The notes below the pieces were generated by a model, which worked only from the letters and a program-made list of their open reading frames with translations, made no database searches and had not been told where the DNA came from. Below, piece by piece: positions 52,241 to 64,000 of a stretch of 64,000 nt of DNA. This stretch comes from Henricia sp. BOLD:AAB3569. Taxonomy: Eukaryota; Echinodermata; Asteroidea; Spinulosida; Echinasteridae. The stretch is taken from NCBI GenBank assembly GCA_037783545.1, contig JBBELK010000457.1:248001-312000 (forward strand). Reading direction: 5' to 3'. How positions within the stretch are numbered: the first letter of the stretch is position 1; each line of letters begins with the position of its first letter. The translations under genes were made by a program, and so were the position numbers.

Positions 52241-52389
52241 TATACATCATTGGTAATCTCGAAAATCAGAAATGTTCACAGATTTACGCCTAACTTACAC
52301 AATATAAACATGATGACCGTAGAAAACCTCCCCTGAAATGGTTTTATCTGAAGTGTTATAGTCTTTAAGAAATGAGTAAAACAATTAGT

Positions 52390-52610
52390 TTTCGTCTCAT
52401 GAGACGAAAATTCAATTCGCCCCAAAACCATTTCGCCCAAGTGCCATTTCGCCCCAAACCACTTTGCCCGAGTGCCACTTCGCCCCAAATTACTTCGTCC
52501 AAACACTACATCGCCAAAATGCCACTTCGCCCCAAAACCACTTCGTGCACAGGCCGTGGTTCAGGGCGAAATGGCTCAGGGCGAAGTGGTTTTGGGACGA
52601 AATGACTGCA
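52390..52610. repeat. CGCCCCAAAACCA repeat block with inverted end
   Basis: Begins near a perfect palindrome TTTTCGTCTCATGAGACGAA(AA) at 52389-52410. Then come six or so units of the type TGCCACTTCGCCCCAAAACC, and finally the inverted form GGGCGAAGTGGTTTTGGG. Confidence 0.75.
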
Positions 52611-53484
52611 AAACCTTTTTTGACTGTTTTCTCAAAAGTTAGACGAAGTACGGAGCTGGTTTTTGCTCAGGTTGGTTTTAATCATACATATCTTCAATTA
52701 CACAAGGGCATAAAACTATTTTTAACAGTTTACCAATCATGTATACTATCTTTAAGAAGACAGTTATCAAAACGGTTAAACGTAGTTATTGTATCTTCCC
52801 GATCAGTTTCAGATAAAAAGACGTCATGCACAGCAAAGATATTTCATTCATTAATATCAATAATATTAATGAAACAGTGAAAGTAACAGGTTAAAGTCCG
52901 TTTACTCAATTAGTGGCTACAGACGTAACAATAATCTATACGTTTGTCACCAATCCTCTTACAGGAAAAAAATGAGATCTGCATGTTTTCAGTACATAGG
53001 TTTTTGGTTCAAAAAATGAATAGGGCGATTCGATGTATGCACCTGGAGCTTATAAGGCGCCGAGTTTTTCTGGAGTGGGCACAGCGATACCTCTTGTGGT
53101 AATGTGCCTATTATGACTAGGTTCGGGATATGAAATGGACCACGTTAAATGAGAAATAATTACGCCAAACTTCCTAGTGCGAGTGTGAAATTACGGTATA
53201 TTAATTTGAGAATTCAGGGCTGCTAAGGTTAAAGAGCGGTTGTTTCTGTGCCTTGCGAATGATTTAGCCTGTTCCATGCAACCTGTGCATGCATGTGTGA
53301 ATCCACATAGAATCGCGGACGTCCCTTTGTTCCTCTTTTGTTTGGACATAGTCTATTTTTCCTTACTCTCGTTGGTTTTGTACAGGAGCGAATCGCGGAC
53401 GTTCGCTTGCCAATCGCGGACGATATTGTTCTCTTTGTTAGACCTCCCTAAAACGTCCACGATTGTTTGGGAGAACAAGCGCAC
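52611..53484. other. No gene seen
   Basis: Part of the long leader intron; AT-rich, without supported features. Confidence 0.35.
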
Positions 53485-53730
53485 AATGGCTGGCTTCCCG
53501 AATGTTATCACTTCGAATGGGGGTTCAGTTTAGAAAGTCACACACTACGCTGTTGTTGCTACGTGGTGCACGCCAGTGGCTAGCAATCAACAGTCTGTTG
53601 CTTTATACCATTTTCTCCTATACGGTAAACATTGTATTGATTCTGTACTTCAAACCTGCAGCGTGCACCACCTAGCAACAACAATTCAGTCCGGTCAAGC
53701 GGATACCAAGTGTGCATGTGAAAGGAAGTA
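53485..53730. repeat. Family A repeat
   Basis: GTTGCTACGTGGTGCACGCC and GCGTGCACCACCTAGCAACA as inverted halves. Confidence 0.7.
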
Positions 53731-54137
53731 CGTCAGGACACCAGACGCTATTCGTGTGAAAACTGGCAACTTGAAGGCTATTTCGCGTTGGTAGAGCATA
53801 ACAGTATATGCACGTAGTGCACACGTCATGTTTTTTTTTTTTAATTCGGACAGTAGGAGTGATCTGGCATCATTATACGGTTAAAAATATTCTGACTTTC
53901 AGGAGGCTGAAAGATGTAACAAATTTTATTTTATCGGCCATTAACATGTATGGACGCCTCTTGTGGCAAGGCTGACTGCACCCGCCTTCGTTGGAGCCGC
54001 TGAGGCAGTGTGTGCCACCCTTTCTAAAATCGGCGATATGTATTAATTTTTGGGTTCATCAGAATAATGGAGTTAGGACCACATTTCTCCTAACTTTTCC
54101 AGCAACCATAAACCTTGGAACGTTTTAGTGTGTCGAG

Positions 54138-54502
54138 TGTGTCTACACTGTCACTATCAGATTTTGTTTTCGACAGAGAATTGTTTGATGTTGTTTGGTT
54201 TTGTCCAAAGACCTCGTCCACACTATTAGACAAGTCTGATGATGTTTGACGATTTTGTTCAATCATGTGGCTACTCAAAGGTCACGGGTTATGCTGATCA
54301 AACTGTCCACTGATTGGCTGTTGTCTGTCCAGACTTCAGACTTTGTCTGAATTTAGCTGCATGTTCAATCTTTTGGCAGACAAGTTTGGTCATGTCTCGC
54401 AGTGTCTGATGGTGTTTGGCGCGCAGTCCATTCTGTAAGAATTTTGTGTGACAGGCGTGACAGACATTGTCAGTCAGACAAACATCTGATAGTGTAGACA
54501 CA
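54138..54502. mobile_element. MITE with TGTGTCTACACT ends
   Basis: Ends TGTGTCTACACTGTC and CTGATAGTGTAGACACA; inside, many TGTCTGA and CAGACA words. It resembles the 29135-29510 element in end sequence. Confidence 0.75.
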
Positions 54503-55219
54503 AGAAAGCGTTTTGATGGAACATTCATTCATGGAAAACATACATTAATTTCAAAATATCTCAACGAAATTTGGAGAACCACACGTTACAGCGTGGGCGT
54601 TTATCATCCTGTTAACGATGTTATGAGAATGACGCACATGATGGGATGTAATAAAGGCCACTTGGGCCAGACACAAAGTTCGTTGCCCCATAATAAATTC
54701 AAAATGAAACACTAGTATTTATTAAGAAAAAAATCACCTACGGAAGATCCCAACATACTTGTTATTGAATACATTGGGTTTGTGTCAGTTAATTGTTCGA
54801 CGTGAGCCCGGGCAAATGCGGTCTTGGATCGGACGCAGTAAACCGGGCTTGGTGCCATTACACCGCACGGCAGGTACCGTGTTCGTTAAAGACATAGGCC
54901 TAGATACAGTGCTCCAGAAAACCCGAACAATCTATGCATGGTTTTTGTGTCTAAAAAATTGGTAAAAAGTTGTTTGCAGACAAAAAAACACCTTAAGTTG
55001 GCAATATCTCTCACAAAGGTAAAATTTTACAAAAGCAAAATCAATATATATATTAGTCCTAACCGATAATGTAAAAGAAATACACTGTTACTACAGTAAT
55101 CGTAACATTCTATTACTCTATCGGTAAAATTGTGTTACATTAGTGAGGTTTCAGTTGCACACGGTTAGGCAAGACGACGACTTTTAGTGAAGTTTGCGTC
55201 ATTGTGTATGTTCGTACTA

Positions 55220-55825
55220 TACAAGGTGTCCCAGAAAAAAAACGGAACAGTTAGGAAAATCGTGATTGTGGGGAAACCAAATATCACAACCATGTAAAAT
55301 TGGTTTTGCTAGATGTGCCAGAGCATAAGCTTCATTTTCATACCAATTTCATGTTGGTACAGGTAAAAAGACAATTGCCGCATGTTTCAATGATACTTTT
55401 GATAATTCCTGAGAATGGTACTTTTTGAAGGGACACGGCGACCAGGGTAACGAAGGGCAAAAGCATTTCTGACCGCTGCAAGGCTTCCAAGTCGTGCATA
55501 TTCAGTCACCACAAATGACCTTTGCTGATAAGTTAGCACCATGCATGTTAAATGACCAGCAGAGAGCCCATGGCAAATTTTGTATGTCTGTGCTTATGTA
55601 ATCAGTCAAAAAGTCCATTCTGCAGAGGATTATGCAATGAAATTCACAATCAAAAAACATGCGGCAATTGTTATTTCACCGCACCTCAGTTAAACAACGA
55701 TTGTGCAGCCATCCGGAACTCGATTAACTTGCAATTGGTATGAAGTTATAGCTTATGCTATGGTATTTGTTTTCCCCACAATCACGATTTTTCTAACTGT
55801 TCCGTTTTTTCTGGGACACCCTGTA
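55220..55825. mobile_element. Mariner-type non-autonomous element, TA flanks
   Basis: Begins TACAAGGTGTCCCAGAAAAA after a TA and ends GGGACACCCTGTA. The arms extend about 55 bases (ACGGAACAGTTAG, AATCGTGATTGTGGGG). The ACAGGGTGTCCCAGAA terminus and TA duplication are those of mariner elements. No transposase remains. Confidence 0.85.
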
Positions 55826-56030
55826 TAGTGGCGTTTACACAAAATGTCCCAATGTTGTTGTCTACATTGATAGCAACGCCCCTACACTTAATTAGGAACT
55901 GATAGCGAAACGTAAAGATTTTGAGATTTGGCTAATCGTATATGTAGTCGTATAATCCCTAAAAATGCACACCAACACCTCACTATTATTGGTTGGTGAT
56001 AATGTTATCCGTCGGTTACTATATTATATT

Positions 56031-56331
56031 AGGGAGGTTTTAAGATGCACGTAAAACGCAAACGTTTAACGTTTAGATGCACGTAAAACGCAAACGTTTA
56101 ACGTTTAGATGCACGTAAAACGTGAACGAGAAATTCTTTCAGCACCGGTCACCTCATGAGGAGGTCTTAGAACTCGGGCTCGAATCTTGGTCACATCAAA
56201 AGTTTGATATCGCCACGAAAGTCAAAGATGTAGGTTTTTGTTTTCATCTGTTCTATAAGATCTCGGTCCTCAGAATAATGACCAAGTATTAAAAGCATTT
56301 CACGTTCGCGTTCGCGTTTTACCTCCCTAAT
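56031..56331. mobile_element. MITE with 32-bp tandem units, left of a pair
   Basis: Ends TTAGGGAGGTTTTA and GTTTTACCTCCCTAA. Two and a half 32-base units (GATGCACGTAAAACGCAAAC plus 12 bases) start at 56044, 56076 and 56108. Confidence 0.8.
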
Positions 56332-56332
56332 A

Positions 56333-56774
56333 GCGAGGTTTCGCAATGTGACGAATACGGTTACGGATACGGATATGATAACGGTAACCGTTCACGTTGA
56401 TATGATGCGCACCGTACCGAACTGGGTTTCGCACTGTGTGAATACGATCTGCTAAATCTGCTCTGCGCTTGGTTTTGTTTTCACCCGAGTTTCCTCAGTT
56501 TCACGTGGGCATGACTCATTAAATTCGATCGGTATTCATGGAAGATACATCACAAAGAAACAAAATGCATACAACTTATTAATCCACCACGGAAAAAGCG
56601 AAAAATCCGCATAACCGGTATCCGTTTTTATGCTACGCGTATGGAGGCCGATAACCGTTGCTCACGCGTATGCAAACATGTGTACTACGGTTACGCGTCA
56701 CGAGAAGCGCATAAAGTCATGACGTATCCGTATCCGTATTGGTATCCGTGACGGTGCGAAACCTCCCTAATATC
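56333..56774. mobile_element. MITE abutting its neighbour, GAGGTTTCGCA ends
   Basis: Left GCGAGGTTTCGCAATGTGAC, right GTGCGAAACCTCCCTAAT. The arms are full of TACGGATACGG and CCGTATCCGTA. The interior has no coding capacity. Confidence 0.8.
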
Positions 56775-58580
56775 CCCACGTATATGACTTTTTCCCATTT
56801 TGAGGTGTTAATTCAAAGAAACCATTGGGTTTATTCACTCGTTAAAATCAGTTACTCGTTTAAGAACATAACAGGAAAGGAATAGTTTTTGTCGAAATGT
56901 TAGAATTAATTAGCACATGGTATACACAGCAACGATATATTTTCTATATAAAAAAAAAGAAGACGATGATGGTTCTACTTAACTTCATTATACAGAAAAT
57001 ATATTGTACGTTGTTGTTAAAGAAATTCATCTGGCTAAAAGTCTACCCAAAGTTTAGGTTAGTAGAAATAAGAAAATGGAAAATCCTTGCAGGCATCTAC
57101 TGTATAAAGAAAGCGTCTTGAATGAACTACAGCGATAAATGAAGAATATAATTATCTGCACAGACGTTGCCAGTTTATAAGTGAATTAGTTGCAATAAAA
57201 GTAACATATCTATCCGTGGGCATCTGCGCAACATTAAGTGAAACCTCAATCATTATCTAACAGTAACAGTTAAAAATGATAGAATCTTGCCAGTGGCAAT
57301 TCGTGTGTAATTTCCGATGGAATTTATGGACGTTTAAAATGCGCCCAACTACCCAAAGCATTATACGCGCACTTTTAACGTGTATTAGAATTGATTGTTT
57401 AATATGGAGTTCCCAAATCCTCTAACATCATAGGCCTATACAAGTATTAAAGTCCCACAGGTGTAATTCTGGTAATTGACATAAAGGCCGAGCAGGTGGA
57501 ATTGCTTAGTCACGTGACAAAATCAGACGCGATCAATAAGTCAATAGTATTTTTATACCCGTTTTGCGTTGCTTTGGCGAGGATTTTCATATGGATTTCG
57601 AGAAAATTTTTCATAGCATTAAATTATGTTAATTGAAAATGCTTTTATGGGAGAGAGTGGTAATCTGATTGTTTAACGGCCAACACCATAAGCAAAATAC
57701 AATAGGTGGCGCGTGAATCCATATCGGGCAACAAAAGCAACGCCAAAAAAGATTGTCACACACTGTACCATCGGGCAATGCTTGCTTTGCCTATATTGCA
57801 ACTGTGCCTCGCTAAAATACAGTGTTTAAAGAAAATTTTGCCTTTATTTCAATTAATTTGATGTCGACTTATTTAGAAGAGAAATTTTCTAAATTTGCTT
57901 CTGGAGAGAATTTGCATTGCTCTTGTTGCTCGGTATACGTTTAATAATAGAGGAAATTTTGCTAACGCTATTAGCTTCATGTTTAGGTACATGAAAATTT
58001 ACAATCAGATGTTTGCATGAAATGTTTCCAGTATAAACCTTTGGCATAAAAACTGAATATTTTTACTTCATGAATTAACACTGAAAATTGACAAATGATT
58101 ACTGGAAATCATTTCGAAACACCAAGCAGATATGTGAACGTAGGGCCTATATTATATGATTCTATACCAACATTTAAAACTTAAAAGAAAAAAATTAATG
58201 TCAGCAAAATGCGGCAAATGTACAATTGTCTTAATACGACGATTCGAATTTTGCAGTGCAAGGTACATCAAAGATATAAGACATATAAGATATATAACTT
58301 CAAAACAGCGTACGATATAACTTGGGAATCTGTCGAGTTGAATTAATCTGATTAATGCGTTTTAACGAGTCTAATTGTTTCAACCCATAAGATTCAGCCA
58401 AATTAGTATTTTGCGGAATACCATACACGTATTACGTGTAGTCACTTAACGAAGGGAACTATACTCGGAAGGGAAATGTTAGAACAAAATACGAGGAGAC
58501 AGTGTGAAATTGCATTTTACACAGTACGGAGTAAAATAAATTAAATCAAAAGCTTTTAAAAGCAAAATTATAAGTCTTAC
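56775..58580. other. No gene seen; AT-rich leader intron
   Basis: Low-GC sequence without an exon that fits a splice model. Confidence 0.4.
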
Positions 58581-58762
58581 CTGAATGGAACGGGTCTCCC
58601 CGGAGAACGTAAAGTGTTGATCGTTCTAGACGAAGCAACTTCGTTAATATGCCGCTCTTCGTGTTGTTTTAGTGTCAGTCTAAGAAACGAAAAAAACCTC
58701 TAGGCGGGAAAAGTTAGTTCAGTTGTTCGACGTGCCTGCTGGACAAATGTGCGGTGTCGTCT
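58581..58762 (-). other. Probable non-coding first exon
   Basis: On the minus strand, sequence downstream of a TATA box runs to CCATTCAG followed by the donor GTAAGA at 58575-58580. It contains no ATG, as expected of a leader exon. The next suitable acceptor on the same strand is just before the secreted-protein ATG at 51474. An acceptor-like ATTAG also precedes the exchanger start at 43913, so either gene could use this leader. The 5' end given here is inferred from TATA spacing. Confidence 0.45.
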
Positions 58763-58788
58763 GCTCGTTTACCGCGCTAACGGCCAAG

Positions 58789-58796
58789 CTTTTATA
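58789..58796 (-). promoter_or_regulatory. TATA box (TATAAAAG)
   Basis: A perfect TATAAAAG on the minus strand, about 30 bases upstream of the presumed start of the 58.6-58.8 kb leader exon. It lies in a CpG-richer stretch (58700-59250) that contrasts with the AT-rich flanks. Confidence 0.45.
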
Positions 58797-58799
58797 CAC

Positions 58800-61700
58800 A
58801 CCCGAGGCTTGCCGCGACACAAGTATCCCCATAGAATCAAAAATCATCCATTGACGACGAATTAAACGCCCCGGCACATGGACACAAAATGATGTTTTGT
58901 GACGAGGCTGCTATGCAACAGGCCGCGCGCCAAAACGATATTTTTTTTCTTCTTAGATTGTGTGAATGCCGTCTCGTGGGAGGGCTATCAAAGGCGCGAT
59001 ATTCACACTTCCGACTCACTTATATTCCCGCTCTTTTTTCTCAACCATAGAAGAACTGAAGCTCGATGGAATTCAACCGGGACACCTTTTGCTCAATCCG
59101 AAGTATTAAACGATTGTGTGCGGGAAAAGTTACAAAGGGATCATGTATCGTGCTTCCGATTGCCCGCCCAATTCCGAACGACGATCACCGATCTCTCGAC
59201 CTGCATGAGGGTCACGTGGTCCAGCGTCCAGCAGGCTCAATGCGCACTTTCGATGCAAGGCGTATTTGTACAAATAGGTAATTAATGGCGTTGTCTTTCG
59301 GGTATACGATTCGATTAACGAGAAAGCAAGAACTTCAATTTGTTGGACATCATGTGCAACAATCTTGTAAAAAGTATGTCCATGACAGATAGATAATATA
59401 TTATGGCGTAAAATACCGTGCATTATAATCTCACGGCGAATCAGACCACGAGCACCACTCAGTGAACGTCTATGGGTATTAAACGTTGTGACGATATTCT
59501 TTGATTTGTCACTTTACCGTATACGCGTTATAAGCTTCTACTACGCCAATCAACTGAAATAGCACCTTAAATTCTATACCGAATCAATAAATAAAATGCT
59601 ACTTATTTGTTGCCCCATGCATAAACCCCCATGGGAACCCGGGGCACGTGTTTTCAACGTTGGTGATAAACTTTGAAACTTTGAAACCAATGTGCTATTA
59701 AACTTTTGGAAAGGATCGGAGGATGACGTCAACCAAGCAACAGTTGCATTGATGACGTCAGGGTAGAAAGCTAATTGTTTCCCCGACTCCATTCAACACG
59801 CCACGAAGTATGAAAAATCTGTTGTGACCCGACTCACGCCATCTCGAATCCGAGCGCTGAGCTCCAAAACATGGCGACTACGCAAATTAAAAGTGATTTT
59901 TCAAATAATACTCAAAAGGGATAAGCTTCAGTGTTCTGCTTTTATAACAAATTTTGCCATGGTGGCAATATTCTCAAGAATTAAGCATTATTCTACAAGT
60001 GTTTCTTTTTCTTTTAAGGTATAGGGACATTAGTAGGCCAGGAGACCTCATGTTACAAATCGTGCTTGGTGTAGGGTACCGTGTTGGGAAGGGACCAATC
60101 GCGTTTTCCAATTAAAATGGATAATCTTTCAGATACCACAAATACCACCGGGACTTATCGTACCAAGTACATTCGATACTGCAAGTATTGCCATCTCAAA
60201 CGTCGACTCAAAACACGTGTCAGAAATTAACATCCAAATATTTAATCCTTTCGGCTGAAATTACCATTACGTTCAAACGACCTTGTCCTATTCTTCCACC
60301 CATATTACCGGTTCAAACATTAGCCAAGCACTTATGATCTCAATGTTCAGAGAAGAACAATTATTGACCTCACACAGGATGGAGCCGTTTTAAATCGTGT
60401 CTGCTGAATTACTTTTACAGAAAGTAGACATCTGGTTGAATGGTACCAGACTACTTTGGAATAGTCATGAATTTTAAAGCACATAACATCTAGTCCAAGT
60501 TCGAACAGTGACTATATATTATAGTTCGACCACTTTCCCTTGAACAATGGATGATATCCGTTGTTCGAACCACTCTAGTCGAACTATACAGGGTGTCCTT
60601 AAAAATATACAATAATAGTTTACATTCATATTGTCACGGTCGCAAAACTATACCTACATGTAATATTGTATAAACAGAAAAATATCTTTGTTTCATGTCT
60701 CCTAGTAGTACTGCCTGCCATCCCACGGTCTTGGCGTAGATGATTCGCTTCATCCACTTTTCGGGAAACCTATCACAGTGCGGATTTCAATACTTTTCAT
60801 AGTTGTGTTTGTTAAGTCAATGGCAATGACATAATAAACCTGATACCATTTGATAGAGGACAATCTAACCTTACCACAGAAATCTGCCTTTTTCCGAAAT
60901 TATGAATTTAAAAAGGGGATACCTTTTAAGGATCACATACATCGATTTGTACTTTATACATTCTCGTGGAAACAACATTCAACATTATATATGCCACCCC
61001 CTCACATGAATATAACCACTTTTTCTCCATCAGAAACCATACGGAAACTTTACACATTTCACCCCAACAGTTGGCAGACATTTTATTGTTTTTCGCCTTC
61101 CGGCTAAATTTGGATCTGACAAGACTTCTAGTGTATGTATCGGAGAAAAATGCACCGCGTGCGTAGAGGGGGATAATATTTCCCATTCGTGTGGGCCAGG
61201 TAATAATTGGCAAAAAAAAGCGAGGATACATTCATCGTTAGTGTGGGCTGGGGGACATTAGAGGACCCTGGGGATTGATGTGTGTCGACACCATTTTTGA
61301 AACAAATTTTATAAGAAATATCTTAAATTTGACACCGATTGTATGTCATTATCCGCGATATCGTTGGTTAAACCTTAACTTTTTGAGGCGCTCGGATAAA
61401 GAAATTAGAGCAGACACAATACAAGATAGTCCTTAACGTCGTTCTTTGTTATTCTTTACTAAGCCGTCACCTGTTTGACTCCACGCTAAGGTGGGTGGAG
61501 GATGGGTCAGATAGTGCCCTTTATTTTTCAAATGTTACACATTTGTTATTATACTACTTTGCACACGTGTATCTTCTGAAGACACGTGCACGTTGGAATT
61601 CTACATTGTCACACTGATAGTGTATATATATCTCATTAAAGGAAATGTCAGACCCACACAAAATTACGTGGACAAAGTAAGCAAGTGAGTGATACAGAGT

Positions 61701-61950
61701 GTCCCCTCCCCCATCAGACCAAAACAGGCAACCTCACAATTTAAGCACGGAATATTGCGTCTTTATGTACAGTCTTATAACACGAACAATCACTGCACTT
61801 AGAAGCTTTGTTTTCAAATGGATTATCAAGTCAAGGGAATGCGATTAAGCTTGTGTCGGGGAGAATGAATATCAATTTTCTCCGACGCAAGCTAAATCAC
61901 ATTCTCTCATCAGTTGCGGTACCCGCTGCTAAATGATTCGAACCGGCTGC
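58800..61950. other. No gene seen
   Basis: Divergent flank of the TATA promoter. A small inverted repeat around TATAGTTCGAC/GTCGAACTATA lies at 60527-60595, followed by a TACAGGGTGTCC mariner-end fragment. Another palindrome lies at about 61845-61900 (TTGTGTCGGGGAGAA/TTCTCCGACGCAA). Confidence 0.4.
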
Positions 61951-61960
61951 TCAACATCGG

Positions 61961-62028
61961 CCAGCTCGGTGGTCGAGTGGTTAAGACGTCTGCCTAGTAA
62001 GTCGTGGGTTCGCGTCCCACCAGAGTAC
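61961..62028 (+). tRNA. tRNA-like sequence, probably not functional
   Basis: GCTCGGTGGTCGAGTGGTTA resembles a D-arm region and GTGGGTTCGCGTCCCAC a perfect T arm. The anticodon arm is poor and no acceptor stem pairs well. More likely a SINE head or pseudo-tRNA. Confidence 0.3.
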
Positions 62029-62573
62029 GCGATGAAGTTTTTTTCTCATAGTGTCCAGGCAAGCACTGAATATACAGTGCTAACCAAGTTACGTCGAGCA
62101 TTGGAGACCGTAACATTTTATTTATATCAAGTCCTTATTTTGAGTATTGGTGTCAAGCCTTAAGGTATCGAATATTGTGTTTAGTTGGTTCTGAGTCTTG
62201 GTATCGAATATTGTGTTTTGATGTGCAGACCGTTGTTAAGATTGAGAGTCGATACCGAATTGTCGAGCCTTTTGCTATCGAGTCTTAATCGATCATCATC
62301 GTCCAAGAGTCTGAGGCTGACATTTCCACAGCCAGGCCAAGTACCGCTTGCGGTACACATCATTGACGGAGTTGTTTCACCCCCTCGTCCGGCACGTCCG
62401 AAAGCTCCAACATGGCCTTCTTGAGCTGTTTCCCGGAGTCGCGGGTTCCTTTGCATCTTTTTTCCCAAAACATTTCAAGACCGAGCGATCATTCTGGGCA
62501 AGGGAAACTCCCAACTCCAAACGTACAGAAAACAGTCTTAAGTATACCCATAAGAAACTAAATACAAGTGGAA

Positions 62574-62925
62574 GATCAAGTGCAACTCGTACAAATTTTT
62601 TTTTACGAAAAACAAGAAATATAACTTACTGAAAAGCAGATACGAACTTCACAAAGAATGGCTTACGGGCGCCGCCATTTTGTACCAAAACTGGGCAAAG
62701 AATGACGATTTTGCGTACAGTTTCTTCGTGTATTGTCATGTACCAAATACGAAAAACGCCACCGTTGCCCGGTTTTCGGACAAAATGGCGGCGCGCGCGC
62801 CCATACAAGATACAACAACATGTTGACGTTGCCATTCTTTGTGAGCTTCGTGTATCCGTTTTTCAGTGGGTCCTCCTTCTTGTTCTTTGTACAACAATAA
62901 TGTACGAGTTGCACTTGTTTAGCAC
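62574..62925. mobile_element. Family E MITE, complete
   Basis: Ends CAAGTGCAACTCGTACA and TGTACGAGTTGCACTTG. Paired inner words are GGGCGCCGCCATTTTGT and ACAAAATGGCGGCGCGC. Confidence 0.8.
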
Positions 62926-63439
62926 AATGCCCTTTTGTTTCTTGGGTATACAAGATGGGTCACGGTAAAGGAATATTTGACGACAGAGATGATATTTTAT
63001 CTGAAAATATAAAAAAAATACTTGTTCTAAAAAGTGTAGCAACTTTTGTGCTAACGTGCCTTTCTAAGCTATAAGACCTTCCGATAACAATTTCCCTCGT
63101 GAATTTCCCCTGCAAATAATTTCCAGTAAAAAATTCCCCTGTGACATTATAACTGGCGCAAAACTTCCCAAAGGGAGTTTGAAATCTATACTCTTTCGCA
63201 AGAAGTCACTTACTGCATAATATGTTTGCCTTCAATGTTTGTAAATTCTGTATATTACACTCTTCAAGCCCATATACAGGATTCGCAGTGTCTCTAAATT
63301 TTAAACAACCATTTCACCGGAAAATCTTACTTAAAAGATAGAAGCGGTCCCATGTGTACAATACGTCCAATGCAATGATTCCGCCTGAGATGATAATTGT
63401 TGGGGTCCATAAGGATAACCTGAGGAATTATACCAACTG

Positions 63440-63511
63440 TGCCTTATAGCTCAGCTAGTAGAGCGTCTGCCCGGTGATTCAGAGGTCTCGGGTTCGAATC
63501 CCGATAAGGTC
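63440..63511 (+). tRNA. tRNA-like sequence with good D and T arms
   Basis: GCCTTA pairs with TAAGGT as most of an acceptor stem. GCTC/GAGC forms the D stem and CGGGTTCGAATCCCG a perfect T arm. The anticodon arm has 18 rather than 17 bases (TCTGCCCGGTGATTCAGA), and no encoded identity is clear. A partial second copy lies at 63641-63678. Likely a tRNA-derived repeat rather than a working gene. Confidence 0.4.
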
Positions 63512-64000
63512 CTTACGAAGTTTGGTTGTTTTATTTCAATGGTGATCAGGAACCATACCAGATGTTGCGTTTGTTACTTTGCCCAGTTGCGCTACCATGC
63601 AACACCGAGAGAAGAACGGGGTCCATAGAGAAATCCTGGTAGAGCGTCTGCCCGGCGAGTCAGAGGTCTCGGGTTATCACACATGGGGATAGCGCCGTTT
63701 GTAACAGTCGTCCAATCGTGCAATCCATATTTAATTAGCGTGGTTGTTTAAAAAAACTTGTCAACATACCAAATGTGGTATGTGTTTTAAAAAGCGAGGT
63801 ACACAAATTAAAACATTACGAAGCAAATTGCACCTCTTCAAAACACCGCATCATACAGTTATTTGGTCTGTTAACAAAAAAATTAGTAACGTTAAAAGTA
63901 TATCATGTCCTGAAAATGTTCTCCTCAAATGACAGGTTTCATAATTTGCAACCAAAGGTAAACACAAGCATGTGTGACTCTCTATGTACTCATGTGTAAT
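63512..64000. other. No gene seen
   Basis: Apart from the partial tRNA-like copy at 63641-63678 there is no supported feature. Confidence 0.4.

Overview
The window is nuclear DNA from an animal. Genes are split by GT-AG introns, coding sequence is under 6% of the window, and the rest is mostly introns and short non-autonomous transposable elements. The gene families and the style of repeats (tRNA-derived SINEs and many fold-back MITEs) suggest a marine invertebrate, probably a deuterostome such as an echinoderm, hemichordate or lancelet. The sequence alone does not fix the species.

Two genes can be read through to the stop codon, and one more is likely. (1) A complete cathepsin L-type cysteine protease lies on the + strand: six coding exons between 22041 and 27352, 327 residues. 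(2) A complete 13-exon gene for a mitochondrial-type Na+/Ca2+ exchanger (NCLX, SLC8B1 family) lies on the - strand from 43913 down to 29682, 713 residues. It points tail-to-tail at the protease gene. Its fourth intron is an AT-AC, U12-type intron inside the first ion-binding (alpha) repeat, and its second alpha repeat is shortened and altered. (3) A small predicted secreted protein of 131 residues lies on the - strand at 51474-51079. A TATA box and a probable non-coding first exon about 7 kb upstream (58.6-58.8 kb) could serve this gene or the exchanger.

Layout. 0-21 kb: no convincing gene; a 21-bp tandem repeat, several fold-back elements, two Mutator-like MITEs with 9-10 bp target duplications, SINEs and a 31-bp minisatellite. 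22-27.4 kb: cathepsin gene. 27.4-29.7 kb: convergent intergenic spacer with a palindromic MITE. 29.7-43.9 kb: exchanger gene, its introns loaded with MITEs, one of them 11 nt from a splice donor. 44-51 kb: repeats. 51-58.8 kb: small secreted-protein gene and its long 5' intron. 58.8-64 kb: divergent flank with tRNA-like sequences and one more MITE.

The genes do not form a pathway. The main interest is the U12 intron, the divergent exchanger site, an extra cysteine in the protease, the unassigned secreted protein, and an unusually legible record of nested transposon insertions with target duplications and unfilled paralogous sites.
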